Shown: piece after piece, positions 59,292 to 64,000 of the stretch
Position numbering within the stretch: the stretch's first letter is position 1
Layout of the letters: each line of letters starts with the position of its first letter
Assembly (NCBI RefSeq): GCF_022539505.1
Contig: NC_061514.1
Location: 326,847,090-326,911,089 of the forward strand
Source of the DNA: Lolium rigidum
Taxonomy: Eukaryota; Streptophyta; Magnoliopsida; Poales; Poaceae
Length of the DNA stretch: 64,000 nt
Reading direction: 5' to 3'
The notes under the pieces: generated by a model
Database searches by the model: none
Told to the model about the DNA's origin: nothing
Seen by the model: the letters and a program-made list of their open reading frames with translations, nothing else
Made by a program: the position numbers and the translations under genes

Positions 59292-60930
59292 TTATTTGTG
59301 GAACCGCAATTTAGGTCATGTTAGAAAGGATCGCATGAAGGAACTCCATGCAAATGGATTTTGGAGTCATTCGATTTGTTGAATCGTTTGGCACTTGCAA
59401 AATCTTTTCTAAAAGGTAATGAGCTGAAATACCGTTCATAGGCCGAAGAGTTGAACGGGCAACTAACTTAGTGAAAACATACATAATGATATATGTGGTT
59501 CACTTGGGCATAGTTGTGTGCGGAAAATTCTTCTACTTCATGAAAACTTTCAAACAATGAATTGAGTATATATGTGGATATATTCAATAAGGAAAAGTTT
59601 GAAACATTTGAATAGGATTCAAATAAATTTCAGCATGAAGTGGAAATCATCGTAATAGAAAAATCAAATATCTATGATTGGATCATGGTGGAAATATTTG
59701 AATTACGAGTTTTAGCGAACATCTAAGAGAGTTATGAAATTGTTCTACAACTCACATTTCTTGGAGTATCATAATGATGATATAGTATCCGAGATATGTT
59801 TCCAAACCTTGTTGGATTAATGATGAGATAAAATATTATGACGCCATTATATTTTTGTGGATTATGCTTTAGTGACTACCGCTTTTACACTAAATAGAGC
59901 ATCATCATGATCCGTTGAAATGACACCATACAAGTTATGGTATGGGTACAAACCCTAATAGTCTTTTCTTTAAATTTTGGTCTAAGAGTTTACAACCAAA
60001 ATCGGATGAATGTCTTTGTTGGTTATCCCGAGAGATTTAATTGGGAATTCTTCCCACAAGACAAAGACAAAAGTGTTTGTCAATGTTTCTTATTTCCGAG
60101 AAATTGTTTCTAGTGAAGTATTTGAGTGGGAGGACAATATAATTTGATAAGGTTTATGAACCCGAGCATAATGATCAGAGTAGCGCAGCATCGGAATTGG
60201 TTTCGGAAGCGGCCATAACGATCATGGCTCCCATGACTACAAAGTGTTTTAGCCATGGAGATCGAAGTACATATTGAATCTTGTAGGTATGGTTTACTTT
60301 GTGATCAAATAAATGATTTGTGAACAAAGGATTGATTTTGAACAAATGATAAACCAACTACAAACAAAGAAGATATGATGGGCCCTGACTCCGTTAAAAT
60401 GGCTATACGCCATGAAATCCAAGATAGATGAATACTTTTTGAAAGTAAATGGATCTATAAAATTGATGGACTTGGATGAAATATCTTTGAAGAAGCTCGA
60501 CTTGTCGAAAAATTGTTTACGACAAAGTTCAAAGAGTTGACTACGATAAGATTAGATCTTCCGTAGCAATGCTTATAGTCTATGTGGATTATTCTAGTAA
60601 TCACTACATATTTCTTTTATGAGATATGCTAGTAGGATGGCAAAACACATTACTTATCAGAAGTATGTATTAAAAGGTGTATACAAGATACAACCAAGAG
60701 TTTTGCTTGGTCCATGAAATACTAGATAGGTATACAAACTTCAATTTGATGAAGTAAGTATAGCGGAGTTTGAATCTTCACTTGGATGAAATAGTCAAAG
60801 AGTTTTTGATTTCATCAGAGACGATGAAGAGGCTTGCATTTGCAAGAAATTAAGTGGGAGCGCTGAGACATATTTATAATACTTTATGTAGATGACATAT
60901 AGTTGGTTATAAATAATGTAATTATATACT
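59292..60930 (+). pseudogene. Decayed gag-pol remnants of copia copy B
   Basis: GAG-pre-integrase island at about 59292-59355 (LWNRNLGHVRKDRMKELHA), reverse transcriptase traces near 60440-60510, and YVDD at 60885-60896. Interrupted throughout by stops, as in copy A. Confidence 0.75.
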
Positions 60931-61873
60931 TGATTAAAATGTTTCATTGAAAATTAACTTCAATGAAAGGATATGGACTAAAACATATTTAGTGTCAAGA
61001 TCTATGAAGATAGATTGAAACACATAATAAGTTTAAGTCAAAGTACATAGAATGGATATTGAAATAGTTCAATATAGAAATATTAAGAAAATGTTCTTGT
61101 CATGTAAAGGTTTAACAAGACTTGAGTGTATCTGATACTCAATGAGTAAAAACACATGAATGATTATGAATCACGAATAATATGTACACAATCAGATGTC
61201 CTATGCTCTAAAAGTGTTATGAGCATGTACCAGAATGATTCATGTGATGATCATTAAAAAAACAGTAAGAATATTCTTGAGTACTTAAGAAGAACCAAGT
61301 ATATATATATATATATAATTTTGTATGGAGAAATGACAAACAAATCGCTGTAAGGTGTTACACCGATATTGGTTTTGTCACATATAAAATATAATTTCAA
61401 TCTCAAATTTGACTAAGTGTTGTTTAAAAGGTAGCACAATGAGCTAGAAGTTGTCTATGCTAGATTTAGAAGAGTTCTAAATATTGTGACGGATTCTACA
61501 AAAGAAGGCAGAGTATGTCATTGTTTTGACAATGACAAAGGATGTTAAGTCAAGAGGTTCTTTGAGAACTTGGTGTAGTTCCGACAGAATCAGAACTTTG
61601 AAGCTATATTGTATGTGACAATATTAGTGACATATTTCAGACCGCGGAATTAAGGTTCCACCAGAAGACCAAACATATTTAATGCCAACTCATTTGAAAA
61701 TGAGTGATGCGTTGAGACGCAAATGAATTACAAAATACATACGTTTACGAGCGTGTCAGATCCGTTGACTAAAACCTCTCCCGTGAGTAATACATGATAA
61801 AGCACCGGAAGGCCAAGGTGTTATATCTTTACAAATGTAAACTAGATTATTGACTCTAGTGCAAGTGGGAGAC

Positions 61874-63663
61874 TGTTGGAGATATGCCCAAGAGGCAATA
61901 ATAAATGGTTATTATATATCTTTGTGTTTATGATAATGTTTATATATCATGCTATAACTGTATTAACCGAAACATTAATACATGTGTGATATATAGACAA
62001 CAAAGAAGTCCCTAGTATGCCTCTTAAACTAGCTTGTTGATTAATGGATGATTAGTTTCATAATCATGAACATTGGATGTTATTAATAACAAGGTTATAT
62101 CATTATATGAATGATGTAATGGACACACCCAATTAAGCGTAGCATAAGATCTCGTCATTAAGTTATTTGCTATAAGCTTTCGATACATAGTTACCTAGTC
62201 CTTATGACCATGAGATCATGTAAATCACTTATACCGGAAAGGTACTTTGATTACATCAAACGCCACTGCGTAAATGGGTGGTTATAAAGGTGGGATTAAG
62301 TATCCGGAAAGTATGAGTTGAGGCATATGGATCAACGGTGGGATTTGTCCATCCCGATGACGGATAGATATACTCCGGGCCCTCTCGGTGGAATGTCGTC
62401 TAATGTCTTGCAAGCATATGAATAAGTTCATAAGAGACCACATACCACGGTACGAGTAAAGAGTACTTGTCGGGAGACGAGGTTGAACAAGGTATAGAGT
62501 GATACCGAAGATCAAACCTCGGACAAGTAAAATATCGCGTGACAAAGGGAATTGGTATCGTATGTGAATGGTTCATTCGATCACTAAAGTCATCGTTGAA
62601 TATGTGGGAGCCATTATGGATCTCCAGATCCCGCTATTGGTTATTGGTCGGAGTGAGTACTCAACCATGTCTGCATAGTTCACGAACCGTAGGGTGACAC
62701 ACTTAAAGTTGGATGATGAAATGGTAGAACTTGAATATGGAATTCGAATATTTGTTCGGAGTCCCGGATGAGATCCCGGACATCACGAGGAGTTCCGGAA
62801 TGGTCCGGAGAATAAGATTCATATATAGGAAGTCATATTCCAAGTTTGGAAATGATCCGGTGCATTTATGGTAGGTTCTAGAAGGTTCTAGAAAAGTCCG
62901 GAAGAGACGCACTATGGAAAGTGGAGTCCCGGAAGGACTCCACAAGCTTGACCAGCCAAACCCTAAAGGAGGAGTCCCAGGTGGGCTCCACCTAGAGGTG
63001 GCCGGCCACCCCACCTCAAGGAAAGGTGGGAGTCCCACCTTGAGTAGGACTCCCTCCTTGAGTAGGTTTCCCACATATGGGAGGTTTTAGTGTTGGGGTC
63101 TTATTCGAAGACTTGGACTAGAACTCTTGGGGCTTCCACCTATATAATGAGGAGGAGAGGGAGGGGGAAGCCACTCTTTGGCTCAGCCTTGGCCGCACCC
63201 CTTAGAGGGCCGGCGCCCAACCCCCTCTCTCCCCAAACCCTAGCTTCTTCTCCTCTTCCACTTCTCCCGCATATGCTTAGCGAAGCTCCGCCGGAGATCT
63301 CCACCGCCACCGCCACCACGCCGTCGTCGCTGCCGGATTCAAGGAGGAGCTACTACTTCCGCTGCCCGCTGGAACGGGGAGGTGGACGTCGTCTTCATCA
63401 ACAACCGAACGTGTGACCGAGTACGGAGGTGCTGCCCGTTCGTGGCGCCGGAACCGATCGTGATCAAGATCTTCTACGCGCTTTTGCAAGCGGCAAGTGA
63501 ACGTCTACCGCAGCAACAAGAGCCTCATCTTGTAGGCTTTGGAATCTCTTCAAGGGTGAGACTCGATACCCCCTCGTTGCTACCGTCTTCTAGATTGCAT
63601 CTTGGCTTGGATTGCATGTTCGCGGTAGGAAAATTTTTGTTTTCTATGCAACGTTATCCTACA
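61874..63663 (+). repeat. 3' LTR of copia copy B
   Basis: Pairs with the 3' LTR of copy A (CAAGATC near 63465, AGAGACGC, CACGAACCG). Followed by TCGAC, as in copy A. Confidence 0.92.
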
Positions 63664-64000
63664 TCGACAATGTTGAAACGCTGCTGAAGCACCCCAAAAG
63701 CACACTCAACATCTTTGTGTGTTGCTTCCTGATATGTTGCAAAATAAGCTTCCATCTCGTTTCTTTGGAGAGGAATTGTCTTCACAAATAGTCTTTAGCA
63801 AACACCGCTATGACGGCTCGACAAAACCTGTAGAGAGTTTACGTACATATCGACTCACGCCATCCGTAGGTAGTCATTGGCTGTATACGGAGGAGCTCCG
63901 TATGCAAGATAGCGCATTACAGCAGTGCACTTCTGAATTGAGGTGAAGCCCCACAAACCTGTGCAATCTTGCTTGGCAATGAAGTAGTTGTCGTAGTGAC
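63664..64000 (-). pseudogene. Harbinger transposase, N-terminal part, unit 2 (cut by window end)
   Basis: Same sequence as 51745-52081, beginning on the minus strand at the window end within the region AKQDCTGLWGF and running to FGVLQQRFNIV at the copia junction. Start codon lies outside the window. Confidence 0.8.

Larger units (their letters stand above)
55043..63663 (+). mobile_element. Angela/BARE-like Ty1-copia element, copy B
   Basis: 8.6 kb, LTRs at 55043-56833 and 61874-63663, primer site TGGTATCAGAGCC at 56835-56847, purine tract AGTGGGAGAC before the 3' LTR. It is the duplicate of copy A without the gypsy insert, so it shows the whole interior in one piece. All pol traces are decayed. 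Confidence 0.92.
53147..64000 (+). repeat. Tandem duplication, unit 2 (runs off the window)
   Basis: Same order as unit 1: flank (53147-54466), Harbinger left part (from 54467), copia copy B (55043-63663), Harbinger right part (63664 onward). It lacks the gypsy element. The copy is cut by the window end within the Harbinger transposase. Confidence 0.93.
54467..64000 (-). mobile_element. PIF/Harbinger transposon, unit 2, partial
   Basis: Left end GAGCATAACGCCCC after a TTA at 54464-54466. The transposase C-terminal part is at 54780-55042 and the N-terminal part begins at 63664. The right end is beyond the window. Confidence 0.85.

Overview
This is a stretch of plant nuclear DNA, almost certainly from a pooid grass (wheat/barley/ryegrass/oat relatives). 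The evidence is spliced plant genes with GT..AG introns, BARE/Angela-like copia LTRs, Sabrina-like gypsy LTRs, a CACTA element, a PIF/Harbinger element, L1-type LINEs and tRNA-derived SINEs. There is nothing bacterial: no operons, CRISPR arrays or rRNA.

Layout. 1-8255: remains of Ty3/gypsy DNA (an LTR running in from the left, a tRNA-Asp-type primer site, a broken gag-like ORF, a repeat-rich non-coding interior, and a second, unrelated LTR). 8256-9735: 5' end of a CACTA transposon on the minus strand. 9739-11400: two LINE fragments, one split by a SINE. 11771-13033: a dead papain-type cysteine protease gene. 14511-34082: a head-to-tail array of three related genes of the USP-like / coiled-coil / protein kinase / U-box family (plant U-box E3 ligases). 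34083-64000: a large tandem duplication made of nested transposons.

The kinase array is the gene content of the window. Exon phases close without error for gene 1 (nine exons, 869 aa) and gene 3 (nine exons, 595 aa). Gene 2 has the same nine-exon plan but lacks one base in exon 7, carries a 3.15 kb LINE in intron 6, and has GFG instead of DFG in its kinase domain. Gene 3 has no U-box. All three lack the Arg of the HRD motif (HGD, HSD, HAD). The set therefore looks like a family that is diverging in function: a complete kinase/E3, a probable pseudokinase/E3, and a kinase without E3.

The right half can be read as a stack of dated events. A PIF/Harbinger element (TTA target duplication, TIR starting GAGCAT) took an Angela/BARE-like copia element inside its transposase gene. 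Its two LTRs diverged a little. The whole block was then duplicated in tandem (period about 18.4 kb, junction at a TTTACCT microhomology). A gag-protease-only gypsy element with an antisense acidic ORF finally inserted into the left copy, with a GATTC target duplication; the right copy preserves the empty site. Many differences between the near-identical copies sit at CAG/CTG/CCG (CHG) sites, which suggests base-calling errors at methylated cytosines, so single-base frameshifts in this window deserve caution.

I found no clearly new biological system. The most unusual items are the divergent non-RD kinase/U-box trio, the antisense ORF in the gypsy element, the dimeric SINE inserted as one unit, and the datable duplication.
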